Assembly: GCF_014646875.1 (NCBI RefSeq) | Contig: NZ_BMOC01000011.1 | Location: 44,129 to 108,128, forward strand | Origin: Halobellus salinus | GTDB lineage: Archaea; Halobacteriota; Halobacteria; Halobacteriales; Haloferacaceae | Direction: 5' to 3' | DNA length: 64,000 nt | Shown: one piece after another, positions 34,276 to 42,590 of the stretch | Layout of the letters: each line of letters starts with the position of its first letter | Position numbering within the stretch: position 1 is the first letter of the stretch | The notes under the pieces: generated by a model | Told to the model about the DNA's origin: nothing | What the model saw: the letters and a program-made list of their open reading frames with translations, nothing else | The model's database searches: none | Made by a program: the position numbers and the translations under genes

Positions 34276-34457
34276 ACTACCCCACCCTACTCCCTCGGCG
34301 CATACGCGCCTCGGTTCTTGAGGCTGGGGCTCTGATGTGGACTCCCGGCAATCAGTCACCAGCAATCTGCCGGTGACTCTTCCCGTTCAGCGTTCCACCA
34401 CTTATTGATATCCCAACGCTCGGGATTCCTCCGAGTTTAGCCGGAGGAGGATGTCAA
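34276..34457 (+). mobile_element. Probable IS200/IS605 (IS1341-type) end remnant without tnpB
   Basis: About 180 bp with structured, insertion-end-like sequence: CCCCACCCT ... TTGAGGCTGGGG arms near the left edge, a GTCACC...GGTGAC hairpin, and a right end CTCCGAGTTTAGCCGGAGGAGGATGTCAA-like hairpin (34428-34457). I recognise this as similar to the 3' end and guide-RNA region of haloarchaeal IS1341-type tnpB elements. No TnpA or TnpB coding sequence is present in the window. Likely a decayed solo end; could still yield a structured RNA. Confidence 0.5.
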
Positions 34458-34491
34458 CCGGACGCGGTCGCGGGCGGTAGCCGCACCCGGG

Positions 34492-35259
34492 CTACTGCTC
34501 GGCTGTCGGCGACGAGCACCGCAGGCACAACACGGTGTTTTCGACCCAGTTCACGTCGGTCGACCCGCAGGCCGGACACTGGTGGTGGTCGGTGTCGTAC
34601 TCGGTCGTCCCCCGCGGCGCAGCGAGGTCGCCCTCGTCGGCGGCCCGCTCGACCAGCGACCGGAAGCGTTGTCGCTTGTACGACGCCCGCGCCGCGAGAA
34701 ACGCCCCCGGATCGGCCGGGTCCGGGCCGTGGAGGTCGTCCCATTTGACCGCAATTTCGCCGTTCGCGAGGCCGCGTGCGACCTGCGTGAGTGGCGTGGC
34801 CGCGGCCTGAAACAGCGGTGTTGTCGCCCGTGTTTGCGGCTCCTCGACCGTGTCTCCGGCGGCTTGGTAGGCGTCGCCGGCGTCGTGGTACGCGTCGCTG
34901 GCGCCGTCGAGTCCCCCGGCCGCCCGGAAGTCGCCCACGAGCTCTAAGAAACACGCCCGCTGTGCCGGGTGGTCGGTGACCGATGCCAACTCCGTGGCGT
35001 CTGCGACCCCGGCGATCGCCCGTCGGGTCGCCCGCGCGTCGGCGCCGGCGACCCGGTAACAGACCGCGGCCACGACGAGGTGGGCGAGGCCCGCCCCGAC
35101 CCACCCGCGGTCGCCGACGTCGAAGGTGTCGACCTCCGGGCGCGGATCGGCCAGCACCCGCCACCCGGCTCTGGTATACTCGTCGCCCGCGGTGACGAAC
35201 TCGTCGACGGCGATCGCTTCCACGGCCGCCTCGAGGTGGCCCGCATCCTGCGTGTTCAT
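34492..35259 (-). CDS. Conserved haloarchaeal protein with C-terminal zinc ribbon
   Basis: 255 residues. The first ~180 are Ala-rich helices in a TPR-like arrangement (HLEAAVEAIAVDEFVTAGDEY, GASDAYHDAGDAYQAAGDT). The C-terminus is a zinc ribbon, CPACGSTDVNWVENTVLCLRC. Function unknown; a helical-repeat scaffold with a metal-stabilised tail suggests protein or RNA binding. ATG at 35259 is supported by the change in codon quality upstream. The promoter is unclear, as AT-rich sequence lies almost on the start. Confidence 0.72.
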   Translation of the reverse strand: MNTQDAGHLEAAVEAIAVDEFVTAGDEYTRAGWRVLADPRPEVDTFDVGDRGWVGAGLAHLVVAAVCYRVAGADARATRRAIAGVADATELASVTDHPAQRACFLELVGDFRAAGGLDGASDAYHDAGDAYQAAGDTVEEPQTRATTPLFQAAATPLTQVARGLANGEIAVKWDDLHGPDPADPGAFLAARASYKRQRFRSLVERAADEGDLAAPRGTTEYDTDHHQCPACGSTDVNWVENTVLCLRCSSPTAEQ

Positions 35260-35353
35260 ACATAGGATACGATCCGTTCGCACACAAGGGTGTCGTATCG
35301 ACGCCGGCGCGTTGCGCCAGCGGAAAGGCGACCGGGTGCCGGACGTCGCCCGA

Positions 35354-37279
35354 TTACGCCCCGAGGAAATCGGGTTCGAGCCGTCGGTCATCGACCTCAC
35401 TCTGGAGGTGGTCACGGAACGTCTCGATGTCGACGTCCCCGCGTTCGCGTTCCTTTCGATCGCGGACCGAGATGGTGCCCGCCTCGGCCTCGTCGCCGCC
35501 GACGATGAGCATGTACGGCACCCGCTCCTCCTGTGCCTCCCGGATCTTCCGGTTGAGCGTCCACGATCGGTCCTCGACGGAGACCCGGAAGTCGTCGAGT
35601 TCGTTCTTCACGCGGTGGGCGTACCCGAGTTGGTCGTCGCTGATCGGGAGGATCCGGACCTGTTCGGGCGCGAGCCACGTGGGGAACTTCCCGTCGAAAT
35701 GCTCGATGAGCACCATGAAGAAGCGCTCGTAGGAGCCGTACAGCGCGCGGTGGATCATCACCGGGCGGTGGTCCTCGTTGTCCTCGCCGGTATAGGTCAA
35801 CTCGAAGCGTTCGGGCATGTTGAAATCGAGTTGGACCGTCGGGCCGTCCCACTTCCGGCCGAGGGCGTCCTCGAACGCGAAGTCGATTTTCGGGCCGTAG
35901 AACGCGCCGTCGCCGGGTTCGAGGTCGTAGTCGATCCCCGCCGACTCCAGTACCGATCGGAGCTGGGACTCGGCCTGCTCCCAGATCTCGTCGCCGCCGA
36001 CCGACTTCTCCGGTCGGGTCGCAAGCGCGACGTGGGCGTCGAGCCCAAACGTGTCGAGCACGTCTCGGATGGCGTCTATCACCTGGTTCACCTCCTGTTC
36101 GATCTGTTCGGGCCGGCAGAACAGGTGGCCGTCGTCGATGGTGAACGACCACACTCGGGAGAGCCCCGAGAGCTCGCCGCGCTGTTCTTTCCGGTACACC
36201 TTGCCGTCCTCGAAATACCGGACCGGGAGGTCGCGGTAGGACCACGACGTCTGATCGAAGATGGTGGCGTGCCCCGGGCAGTTCATCGGCTTTAATCCGT
36301 ATTCCTCGTCGTTGACATCCTGGAGGAACATGTCGTCGACGTAGTTGTCGTAGTGGCCCGACCGCTTCCAGAGTTCCGTCCGAAAGAGGTGCGGGGTCTC
36401 GACGGGCTCGTAGCCAGCCTCGAGGTTGAGCGACCGGGCGTACGACGAGAGCTCGTTCAGGATCCGTTTACCGTTCGGATGGTACAACGGCAGCCCGGGG
36501 CCGGTAACGTCGGGGATCGAAAAGAGGTCGAGCTCCTGGCCGAGCTTCCGGTGGTCGCGCTCTTTGGCCTGTTCGCGCCGTTCGAGGTGGTGTTCGAGGT
36601 CGGCCGCCGACTCGAAGGCGGTGCCGTACACCCGCGTGAGCGCCTCGTTGTCCTCGTCGCCGCGCCAGTACGCCGAGGAAATGTTGAGAAGCGTCACCGC
36701 GCCGATGTCCCCGGTCGACTCGACGTGCGGACCCTGACACAGGTCCTCGAAATCGCCCTGGACGTAGACGGAGACGGGATCCTCGCCGGCGGCCTCCTCC
36801 GCGAGGATCTCGCGCTTGAAGCGGTTGTCAGGGTAGGTCTCGAAGGCGGCCTCCCGAGATCGGGTCTCGCGCTCGATCGGGAGGTTCTCGTCGAGGATCG
36901 ATTCCATCTCGGCTTCGATCGCGTCCAGATCGTCGGCGTCGAGGTCGACCCCAGCGATGTCGTAGTAGAAGCCGTCGTCGGTCGGCGGCCCGATCGCGAG
37001 TTTCGCGCCCGGATACCGGCGCTGGAGCGCTTGCGCGAAGACGTGCGCCGCGGAGTGTCTGAGCACCTGCAGGTACTCATCGCTGTCCTCGGTGACGATG
37101 ACGACCTCCGCGCCGTCGGAGACGGGGTCGGCCTTGTCGACGAGTTCCCCGTCGACGACCCCGGCGACGGTGTCGCGGCCGAGTCCGGGTCCGATCTCGT
37201 GGGCGACGTCCTCGACCGTCGCCCCCCTGTCGACGGTGAGTTCCGACCCGTCGGGGAGGCTGACAACGATTTCGCTCAT
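35354..37279 (-). CDS. thrS: Threonyl-tRNA synthetase
   Basis: 641 residues, class II, bacterial-like full-length form: N-terminal TGS domain ([21 protein letters not shown]), second editing domain with [16 protein letters not shown] and the zinc/editing residues near [17 protein letters not shown], a catalytic core with motif 2 ([19 protein letters not shown]), MNCPGH and [21 protein letters not shown], then the anticodon-binding domain. It charges tRNA-Thr and hydrolyses mischarged Ser-tRNA. ATG 37279 follows a CACTTATTCG box. Monocistronic. The presence of this editing domain rather than the archaeal DTD-like type agrees with haloarchaeal ThrRS as I know it. Confidence 0.96.
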   Translation of the reverse strand: MSEIVVSLPDGSELTVDRGATVEDVAHEIGPGLGRDTVAGVVDGELVDKADPVSDGAEVVIVTEDSDEYLQVLRHSAAHVFAQALQRRYPGAKLAIGPPTDDGFYYDIAGVDLDADDLDAIEAEMESILDENLPIERETRSREAAFETYPDNRFKREILAEEAAGEDPVSVYVQGDFEDLCQGPHVESTGDIGAVTLLNISSAYWRGDEDNEALTRVYGTAFESAADLEHHLERREQAKERDHRKLGQELDLFSIPDVTGPGLPLYHPNGKRILNELSSYARSLNLEAGYEPVETPHLFRTELWKRSGHYDNYVDDMFLQDVNDEEYGLKPMNCPGHATIFDQTSWSYRDLPVRYFEDGKVYRKEQRGELSGLSRVWSFTIDDGHLFCRPEQIEQEVNQVIDAIRDVLDTFGLDAHVALATRPEKSVGGDEIWEQAESQLRSVLESAGIDYDLEPGDGAFYGPKIDFAFEDALGRKWDGPTVQLDFNMPERFELTYTGEDNEDHRPVMIHRALYGSYERFFMVLIEHFDGKFPTWLAPEQVRILPISDDQLGYAHRVKNELDDFRVSVEDRSWTLNRKIREAQEERVPYMLIVGGDEAEAGTISVRDRKERERGDVDIETFRDHLQSEVDDRRLEPDFLGA

Positions 37280-37367
37280 ATGATGTGGGAATGCTACCGC
37301 ACGAATAAGTGTTTTCGAGTCGGCGGGACACCGGATCGGAGACGGGCCTGTCGTCGACGAGCGCGAC

Positions 37368-37892
37368 TCAACAGATCGCGTAGTACGGGTACAGCGTCCC
37401 GTCTTCCAGCACCTCGACGTAGGCGCCGCCGTAACACCGGTTGGTCTCGATCGTGACGCTCTCGGTGGTGTTCCGGGCGGTCGCGGTCACCCGGAACGAC
37501 TCGATCCCGTCGGGATCGGCGTCGGCGACGTTGTACACCTCGCGCTGTTCGCCGCGGTCGAGGGTGTAGGTTCCCTCGTGGACCGTCTCGTCGGTTGCCT
37601 CCCGGACGACGCGAATCCGGATGTCGACCGGCTGGTTCCACGCGTTTTCGAGCCGGACCGTCTTGTCGGGGTCGGGCTGGTTCGACGCGCCGCGGGTGGA
37701 GACCGCCTTCGTGTCGGTCCCGGCTCCACCCATCCCTGTTGTCGTGTCCGGTTCGGGTGTCGGCGCCGCGGTATCGGTAGGCGGTTCCGTCGTCGGTGTC
37801 GCCGACCCGCTCCCGGGTGATCCGGGACCGACACAACCGGCCACGAGCACGAGCACCGCAAGGGCGGCAGCCAGCGGCTTCGTGGCGAGCAT
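37368..37892 (-). CDS. Secreted lipoprotein
   Basis: 174 residues. A short basic N-region and hydrophobic core ([14 protein letters not shown]) end in a lipobox LVAGC, so the mature protein is anchored through its Cys. A Thr/Pro-rich linker ([21 protein letters not shown]) comes next, then a ~105-residue beta-rich domain with two Cys (NRCYGG and the last residue region YAIC), which may form a disulfide. No known domain recognised. Start ATG at 37892 is fixed by the signal peptide. Confidence 0.8.
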   Translation of the reverse strand: MLATKPLAAALAVLVLVAGCVGPGSPGSGSATPTTEPPTDTAAPTPEPDTTTGMGGAGTDTKAVSTRGASNQPDPDKTVRLENAWNQPVDIRIRVVREATDETVHEGTYTLDRGEQREVYNVADADPDGIESFRVTATARNTTESVTIETNRCYGGAYVEVLEDGTLYPYYAIC

Positions 37893-37972
37893 CACGCCTG
37901 TACGACCGCCACTGGACACAAGGGTCTTGTGGAGGCACGAACGACTGCTGAGGCGACCGGTCACCCCGACCG

Positions 37973-38758
37973 CTACACGTATTCCTGTTTCACGTCGTCC
38001 GCATACGCGTCCGCACGGCGCGTCGGCTCCGGGAGTTTGTACCCCGCACACAGCCGTTCGACCAGATCGGTCGCGGTTCCGACACCGACGCGGTGGCCGG
38101 GACTGACGTAGAGAGGGTTGATTTTTCGAGTGGAGTCGTACTGCCGGGACTGCAGGGCGTGGCCGATGGCGGTGCCGGGATCGGCGTTCGTCACGTCGGC
38201 GTCGGCACGGATCGGCGTCCGCCACCCCTCCTCCCGGCCGTCGACACCCTCGTCTGGCGTTCCGCAGAGCAACCCCTTGGCGACGCCGACGCTCGGCACG
38301 TCGAGCGTCACGCCGATGTGGGTCGCGAGCCCCGCCTGCCGGAAGTGGATCCGGCCGCTGCCGTCGAAGACCGCGAGGTCGGGGTCGCAGCCGAGTTCCG
38401 CGAACGCCGAGAGGATCGGCCCGCCCTCGCGGAACGCGAGCAACCCCGGAATGTAGGGGATCGCGACGTCGGTCACCGCGTGGACCCGCTCAACGACCGT
38501 CCCGCCGCGGGAGACGACCACGACGCTCACCGCGCGGTCGTCGAGGAACGCCTGGTCGACGCCCGCGACCAGCGGCGGGTCGGAATCGGGTGTCGAGAGA
38601 GTCCGATCGACGGCGCCGACCGACTCCGGGACGAACTCGAACGCGTCGGTCCACGTCGCGGCCGCTGCGACGTCTGACTGCAGCGTCTCCATTCTCTCGC
38701 GAGTCGTGTCGGGGTCGGGGTCGGGGTCGGGCACGAACTCGGGGCGAACCGGGTGCAT
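37973..38758 (-). CDS. nfi: Endonuclease V
   Basis: 261 residues. Endonuclease V nicks DNA or RNA one nucleotide past inosine and other deaminated bases. Active-site positions are visible: Asp in VAGVDQAFLDD, Glu in IPYIPGLLAFREGGP, Asp in DLAVFDGSGRIHFRQAGLATHIGV and the His/Lys of GVAKGLLCG. The N-terminal addition carries a DPDPDPD run coded by a TCGGGG microsatellite. It begins 4 nt after the rhomboid gene's stop and should be co-transcribed with it. Length is slightly above the typical 220-230. Confidence 0.92.
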   Translation of the reverse strand: MHPVRPEFVPDPDPDPDTTRERMETLQSDVAAAATWTDAFEFVPESVGAVDRTLSTPDSDPPLVAGVDQAFLDDRAVSVVVVSRGGTVVERVHAVTDVAIPYIPGLLAFREGGPILSAFAELGCDPDLAVFDGSGRIHFRQAGLATHIGVTLDVPSVGVAKGLLCGTPDEGVDGREEGWRTPIRADADVTNADPGTAIGHALQSRQYDSTRKINPLYVSPGHRVGVGTATDLVERLCAGYKLPEPTRRADAYADDVKQEYV

Positions 38759-38762
38759 CGGG

Positions 38763-39710
38763 TCAGCGACGACGGCCGGGGCCGCCCGGACCGCCGGGAC
38801 CGCCCATCCCGCCGCCGCCGCGACCGAACTCCAGGGAGTTGGGGACGCCGACCCGGCCCTTCACGCGGGCGCCGTACGCCAGCCCGATCACGAGTCCGGC
38901 GAGGTGCGCCAGGTGGGCGACGTTGCCGCCGGCGAGCCCGCCGCCGAGGGCGCCGAACCCGGCGACGATGCTGAACGCGGCGAATCCGAACGTCAGCACC
39001 CACAGCGGCATCGGGATGATGAAGTAGAGGTATACCCGAAGCCCGGGGTTCAACACGGTGAGAACGCCCAAGACGCCCATAATCGCGCCCGAAGCGCCGA
39101 CGACACCCTGTCCGAACGGGCCGACAGTCAGAAGTGTCGAACCGACCTGCGCCAGCCCCGCGACGATACCGGCCCCGAAGAAGAGCGCGGTGAACCGTCG
39201 GGTGTCGAGGTAGCGCTCGACCACCGGGCCGAAAAAGTACAGCGCGATGCTGTTGAATGCGATGTGGGTGAACCCGCCGTGGGCGAAGACGGAGGTGACC
39301 CACGTCCACACGAACTCGACGTTGCCGGGTGTGAGCACGAACACGGCCTGCCAGAGGTCGCTCCCGATGGGGATTCCCAGCAGAAACGGGAACACCAGAT
39401 ACTGGAACCCGAACGTGATCCACATCACGCCCAAGAGGGTGTAGCTCATATTCCCCCGGAAGTAGCCGAGCGGGCCGCCCCGGTCGGTGAGCCGATCGAG
39501 GTATCCGCGGGTGCTCGACGTGCCGCGGCGCCGCTGTACGGAGTCGTCGAAGCCGCTGTCGAAGACGCCCGACGGGTCATCCCACCCGTTCAGCCCCGGG
39601 CAGTCGTGGTTCTCCGGCAGCCGGTGTTCACCACAGAACGTGTCCCCACACCGGTGACACTGGTACGGGAGGTTCTCGTGCTCCCCGCACTCGTCGCAGG
39701 TAGCCATCAT
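38763..39710 (-). CDS. AN1-type zinc finger fused to rhomboid intramembrane protease
   Basis: 315 residues. The N-terminus is an AN1-like finger with Cys5, Cys8, Cys18, Cys21, Cys26, His29, His35 and Cys37 (CDECGEHENLPYQCHRCGD...). A linker follows, then a six-helix rhomboid with the catalytic Ser207 in VVGASGAIMG, His269 in AHLAHLAGLV and the oxyanion region HIAFNSIAL. A Gly/Pro-rich tail ends it. This architecture is common in haloarchaea, where rhomboid affects surface glycosylation. The ATG pair at 39710/39707 follows CGCTTTTACTCC by about 25 nt. Leads an operon with nfi. Confidence 0.92.
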   Translation of the reverse strand: MMATCDECGEHENLPYQCHRCGDTFCGEHRLPENHDCPGLNGWDDPSGVFDSGFDDSVQRRRGTSSTRGYLDRLTDRGGPLGYFRGNMSYTLLGVMWITFGFQYLVFPFLLGIPIGSDLWQAVFVLTPGNVEFVWTWVTSVFAHGGFTHIAFNSIALYFFGPVVERYLDTRRFTALFFGAGIVAGLAQVGSTLLTVGPFGQGVVGASGAIMGVLGVLTVLNPGLRVYLYFIIPMPLWVLTFGFAAFSIVAGFGALGGGLAGGNVAHLAHLAGLVIGLAYGARVKGRVGVPNSLEFGRGGGGMGGPGGPGGPGRRR

Positions 39711-39776
39711 TCCGTGTAGTCGCGGCGGGAGTAAAAGCGGTTCCCTTCCGCGCACGCCGGACACACGGAGACCGGA

Positions 39777-39899
39777 TCACACCGGGCTGTCGTCGTCCCC
39801 CGACTCACGTCCCGTGTCGTCGTCATCATCGTGGTGCGGGTGGGTGGCGGGGACGACCGTGGGGTGGGCAACGCCGAACCGGGTGGTGGACTCGTTCAT
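39777..39899 (-). CDS. 40-residue conserved-looking small protein
   Basis: Too short for usual gene callers. Reads MNESTTRFGVAHPTVVPATH, followed by a His/Asp-rich acidic tail (PHHDDDDDTGRESGDDD). The RFGVAHPTVVP segment resembles a motif I associate with small haloarchaeal proteins, and the ATG at 39899 lies about 30 nt after a GGGTAATCTTTTC box, so it has a promoter and good codon bias. No function can be given. Confidence 0.5.
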   Translation of the reverse strand: MNESTTRFGVAHPTVVPATHPHHDDDDDTGRESGDDDSPV

Positions 39900-40044
39900 A
39901 CCTGGTTTGAGGTACGCCTCGGGCGGAGAAAAGATTACCCATACGCATAACGCATCGGGAGGGGCGCGACCGATAACCGGCGGGGATACCGGTAGGCCCG
40001 GCTAGGTGTACGACGAGTACCGGGGAAGTGACCTCGCCGTCCGG

Positions 40045-40578
40045 TTACGCGAACTGTTCTTCATAGAGGTCCACCGCGTGTTCGATGGCGTCCTTGGCGG
40101 CGTCGGCGTTCTCCCACCCAAGGGTCTCGGTCTGCTTGCCCGCTTCGAGGTTCTTGTACGTCTCGAAGAACTCCGAGATCTCGGCTTTCCGCTGGTCGGT
40201 CAGGTCGTCGACGTCCGTGACGTGGTCGTACCGGGGGTCCTCCGCGGGGACGGCGATCACTTTGTCGTCCTTCTCGCCGTCGTCGTCCATCCGCATCATC
40301 GCGACGGGACGCGCCTCGACCACACACCCTGGGAACGTTTGATCTTCCACGAGCACGAGGATGTCGAACGGATCCCCATCGTCGTAGTAGGTCTGCGGCA
40401 GGAACCCGTAGTCCGAGGGGTAGTGGACGTTCGAGTGGAGCACGCGGTCGAGGACGACACCGGGCACATCCTTGTCGTACTCGTATTTGTTCCGCTCGCC
40501 TTTCAGACACTCCACAACGGCGTAGACCACGTCGGGCGTGTCGGGTCCGGTTTCGAGGTCCTCCCAGAGGTTCGTCAT
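40045..40578 (-). CDS. ppa: Inorganic pyrophosphatase
   Basis: 177 residues, family I soluble pyrophosphatase, which drives biosynthesis by splitting PPi. Recognisable: ECLKGERNKYEYDK (metal and PPi-binding basic residues), HYPSDYGFLPQTYYDDGDPFDILVLVED (the family signature DxDPxDxxV), EDPRYDHVTDVDDL and FFETYKNLE. ATG at 40578 follows CTTTTTGT by about 25 nt. Longer upstream extension would cross the promoter. Monocistronic and divergent from the PadR-like gene. Confidence 0.95.
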   Translation of the reverse strand: MTNLWEDLETGPDTPDVVYAVVECLKGERNKYEYDKDVPGVVLDRVLHSNVHYPSDYGFLPQTYYDDGDPFDILVLVEDQTFPGCVVEARPVAMMRMDDDGEKDDKVIAVPAEDPRYDHVTDVDDLTDQRKAEISEFFETYKNLEAGKQTETLGWENADAAKDAIEHAVDLYEEQFA

Positions 40579-40884
40579 GGTTGATCCGACTCCGAACGTA
40601 CAAAAAGTCCTTTCGCATCGCCTCGAACAACGGGACAGCCGGTCCGTTGTGGGCGGGCGGTGCAGACTGCGCGAACGGTGCTTCCGAAGAATGCCGACAG
40701 TATTCTCCGAATATTCTTTGCGTATGTAGAGAAGGTAGTCATACGGGTAGGTACCATCCGTGTTGGTATCAGACATATTTCTCGGCTCGCGTAACTGTCA
40801 CACACCGCCCTCACACCGAATATGTACCGGCTCTTCCGGGCGATTTTGGGAAGTCTTAAATGTACCGACACCTCCGTCTGGGGT
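40579..40884. promoter_or_regulatory. 306-bp divergent promoter region of ppa and the PadR-like gene
   Basis: Holds the ppa TATA-like box (CTTTTTGT, 40600-40607, reverse) and that of the regulator (GTCTTAAATG, 40851-40860, forward). In the middle, 40687-40712, is an AT-rich segment with ATTCTCCGAATATTCT, a short dyad (GAATATTC) that could be an operator. The frames crossing this region show poor codon bias, so no gene is called. Confidence 0.5.
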
Positions 40885-41244
40885 ATGGCAGAAGTACAAA
40901 GTGCTGTCGAACAACACAGTGTTGTTCGCGATCTCACGGCGTTCCAACAGAATATCCTCGTGATCCTGGCCGAAGAGCCGATGTACGGGCTCGCAATCAA
41001 GAGCCACTTGGAAACGTACTACGGCACCGAGGTGAACCACGGCCGACTCTACCCCAATCTCGACGATCTCGTGGAGATGGGGCTGGTGGAAAAAAGCGAA
41101 CTCGACAAGCGGACCAACCAGTACGAACTCACCGACGACGGCCACGCCGCTCTCCTCGATCAGTTCGACTGGATGTTCTCGAAGTTCGTCGCCGGTGACG
41201 GGCGTGCGGCCGAACTCGGCGACCTCATTGACGCCAACCGGTAG
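40885..41244 (+). CDS. PadR-like winged-helix regulator
   Basis: 119 residues. The PadR domain is clear: LTAFQQNILVILAEEPMYGLAI, KSHLETYYGTEVNHGRLYPNLDDLVEMGLVEKSE and TNQYELTDDGHAAL, i.e. recognition helix plus the beta wing ending at the conserved Y-x-L-T-x-x-G. A short C-terminal helix replaces the longer dimerisation domain of larger PadR proteins. ATG at 40885 is leaderless, about 25 nt after CTTAAAT. Targets unknown; ppa next door is a candidate because the promoters are shared. Confidence 0.87.
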   Translation: MAEVQSAVEQHSVVRDLTAFQQNILVILAEEPMYGLAIKSHLETYYGTEVNHGRLYPNLDDLVEMGLVEKSELDKRTNQYELTDDGHAALLDQFDWMFSKFVAGDGRAAELGDLIDANR

Positions 41245-41262
41245 CTGTCGCGCCCGCGCTCG

Positions 41263-41883
41263 CTATACGCTGTCGGCGGCGTCCGTCGCCAGTTCGACGC
41301 TGTCTTCGACGACCGCTCGCTGTTCGGCCGACGGCCACGCGTTCCGCGGGTAATACTCCGTCAGAAACGCTTCTTTTTCGGTCTCGGTCGCGTCGCCGAC
41401 GCGTTTCAGGTAGTGGTTCCCCATGAAGTCCGCGAACGCTCGGACGTTCGCGGCGTGGGTCGGCCCGTGCTCCTCGGCAACCGCCGTCACGATGGCCTCG
41501 TTGTCGGCCTCCACGGCCTCCCACTCGGCGCTGTGGTCGGGGCCGGAGAGCGACACCTCCACCGCTCGGTCGGTGTCCTCGATCCGGTCGAACTGCACGA
41601 CGCCGTCGTCGACCCACTCCTCGGGGTAGAGAACGAGCGTGTCGTCCGCCTCGCGGACGCGCGGGACGAAGTCGTAGTCGCCGGCGACCTCCGCCCGACG
41701 GTCGCGGTACACCTCCGCCTCCGCCTCAACGGCGGCGTTGGCCGCGAGTCGGGTCAGCCGCTCGGCCTCGGACACCACGTCGTCAGGGATCTCACGGTTC
41801 GGGTCGCTCGCGTTGTCCGCCCGGCCGGCGTCAGTGTCACCGTCGGGGTCCTGGTCGTCCGGCCGCTGTCGGTCCTCACGCAT
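41263..41883 (-). CDS. rnhA-linked conserved haloarchaeal protein (DUF7108-like)
   Basis: 206 residues, very acidic N-terminus, then a mixed alpha/beta region (LVLYPEEWVDDGVVQFDRIEDTDRAVEVSLSG) and a helical end (HAANVRAFADFMGNHYLKRVGDATETEKEAFLTEYYPRNAW split by loops). I know it as the gene that regularly follows RNase HI in haloarchaea (called rnhA operon protein). Its start overlaps the rnhA stop by 8 bp, so translation is coupled. No catalytic motif seen; a role with RNase H is inference from position. Confidence 0.72.
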   Translation of the reverse strand: MREDRQRPDDQDPDGDTDAGRADNASDPNREIPDDVVSEAERLTRLAANAAVEAEAEVYRDRRAEVAGDYDFVPRVREADDTLVLYPEEWVDDGVVQFDRIEDTDRAVEVSLSGPDHSAEWEAVEADNEAIVTAVAEEHGPTHAANVRAFADFMGNHYLKRVGDATETEKEAFLTEYYPRNAWPSAEQRAVVEDSVELATDAADSV

Positions 41884-42472
41884 TGTCGAATGCCTCGTTA
41901 GCTAGTGCGTCGGCGCGGTCGTTTACCTCCCTCGGTACGTGCTCGATCGTCCACCGGTCGAACCGAGCCAGAAGCTCCCGGGCCCGAACCCGCCGCTCCC
42001 GGAGTGCGGGGTTGTTGGTGTCGTACTCCCCGCGGACCTGCCTGACGATCAGTTCCGAGTCACCGCGGACGTCAACCTCGTCGAAGCCGTAGCCGTCGCC
42101 GGCCTCGAGCGCCCGGATCAACGCGGCGTACTCCGCGCGGTTGTTGGTGGTTTCGCCGATCCGGTCGCCGCCCTCGTCGACGATCCCCTCGTCGGTGACA
42201 AGGACCCACCCGATCGCGGCGGGGCCGGGATTCCCGCGGCTCGCCCCGTCGAAGTAGACGTGCGCCCGCCCGCCCGCCGCGGGCCGGAGCAGCGGGAGGA
42301 GGTCGGTCGGGTTCGCCCCCTGGACCACGACGTTGTCGTCGTACGCGACGGCGTTTGCGTGCCGACGAGAGGCGCGCCAGTGCTCGTGATCGACGTTCCC
42401 GGGTTCGATCTCGACCCCGGCCGCTTCCAGGCGCTTGCGGGCAACATCGGGATCGAGGTTCACGCTCGGCAT
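41876..42472 (-). CDS. rnhA: Ribonuclease HI with archaeal N-terminal extension
   Basis: 198 residues. The catalytic domain (about 70-195) has the DEDD set: Asp75 in VYFDGASRGNPGPAA, Glu114 in NNRAEYAALIRAL, Asp138 in VRGDSELIVRQV and Asp188 in VNDRADALANEA. Degrades the RNA of RNA/DNA hybrids. The first ~65 residues form an extension found in haloarchaeal RNases HI, without the eukaryotic hybrid-binding signature. ATG at 42472 is chosen over an upstream start because that one crosses the AT-rich promoter. Leads the two-gene rnhA operon and diverges from the Cys-rich membrane protein. Confidence 0.93.
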   Translation of the reverse strand: MPSVNLDPDVARKRLEAAGVEIEPGNVDHEHWRASRRHANAVAYDDNVVVQGANPTDLLPLLRPAAGGRAHVYFDGASRGNPGPAAIGWVLVTDEGIVDEGGDRIGETTNNRAEYAALIRALEAGDGYGFDEVDVRGDSELIVRQVRGEYDTNNPALRERRVRARELLARFDRWTIEHVPREVNDRADALANEAFDNA

Positions 42473-42590
42473 ACCCCAATAACTCGGAGGCAAGGAAAGA
42501 ACCATTCGGTGTCGGAAGGGCGCGCGTTGTCCCGCGATTGTGGGTCGGTCGGAGAGAAAGAACTATCACTGGACATCGGGACCTCAATAC

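Noticed and set aside
36353..37456. 367-codon forward frame inside thrS
   Set aside because: Mirror frame of thrS with no recognisable domain and no promoter.
40581..40859. 92-codon forward frame in the ppa/PadR intergenic region
   Set aside because: Poor third-position bias, neutral Cys/Trp-rich composition and overlap with both promoters.
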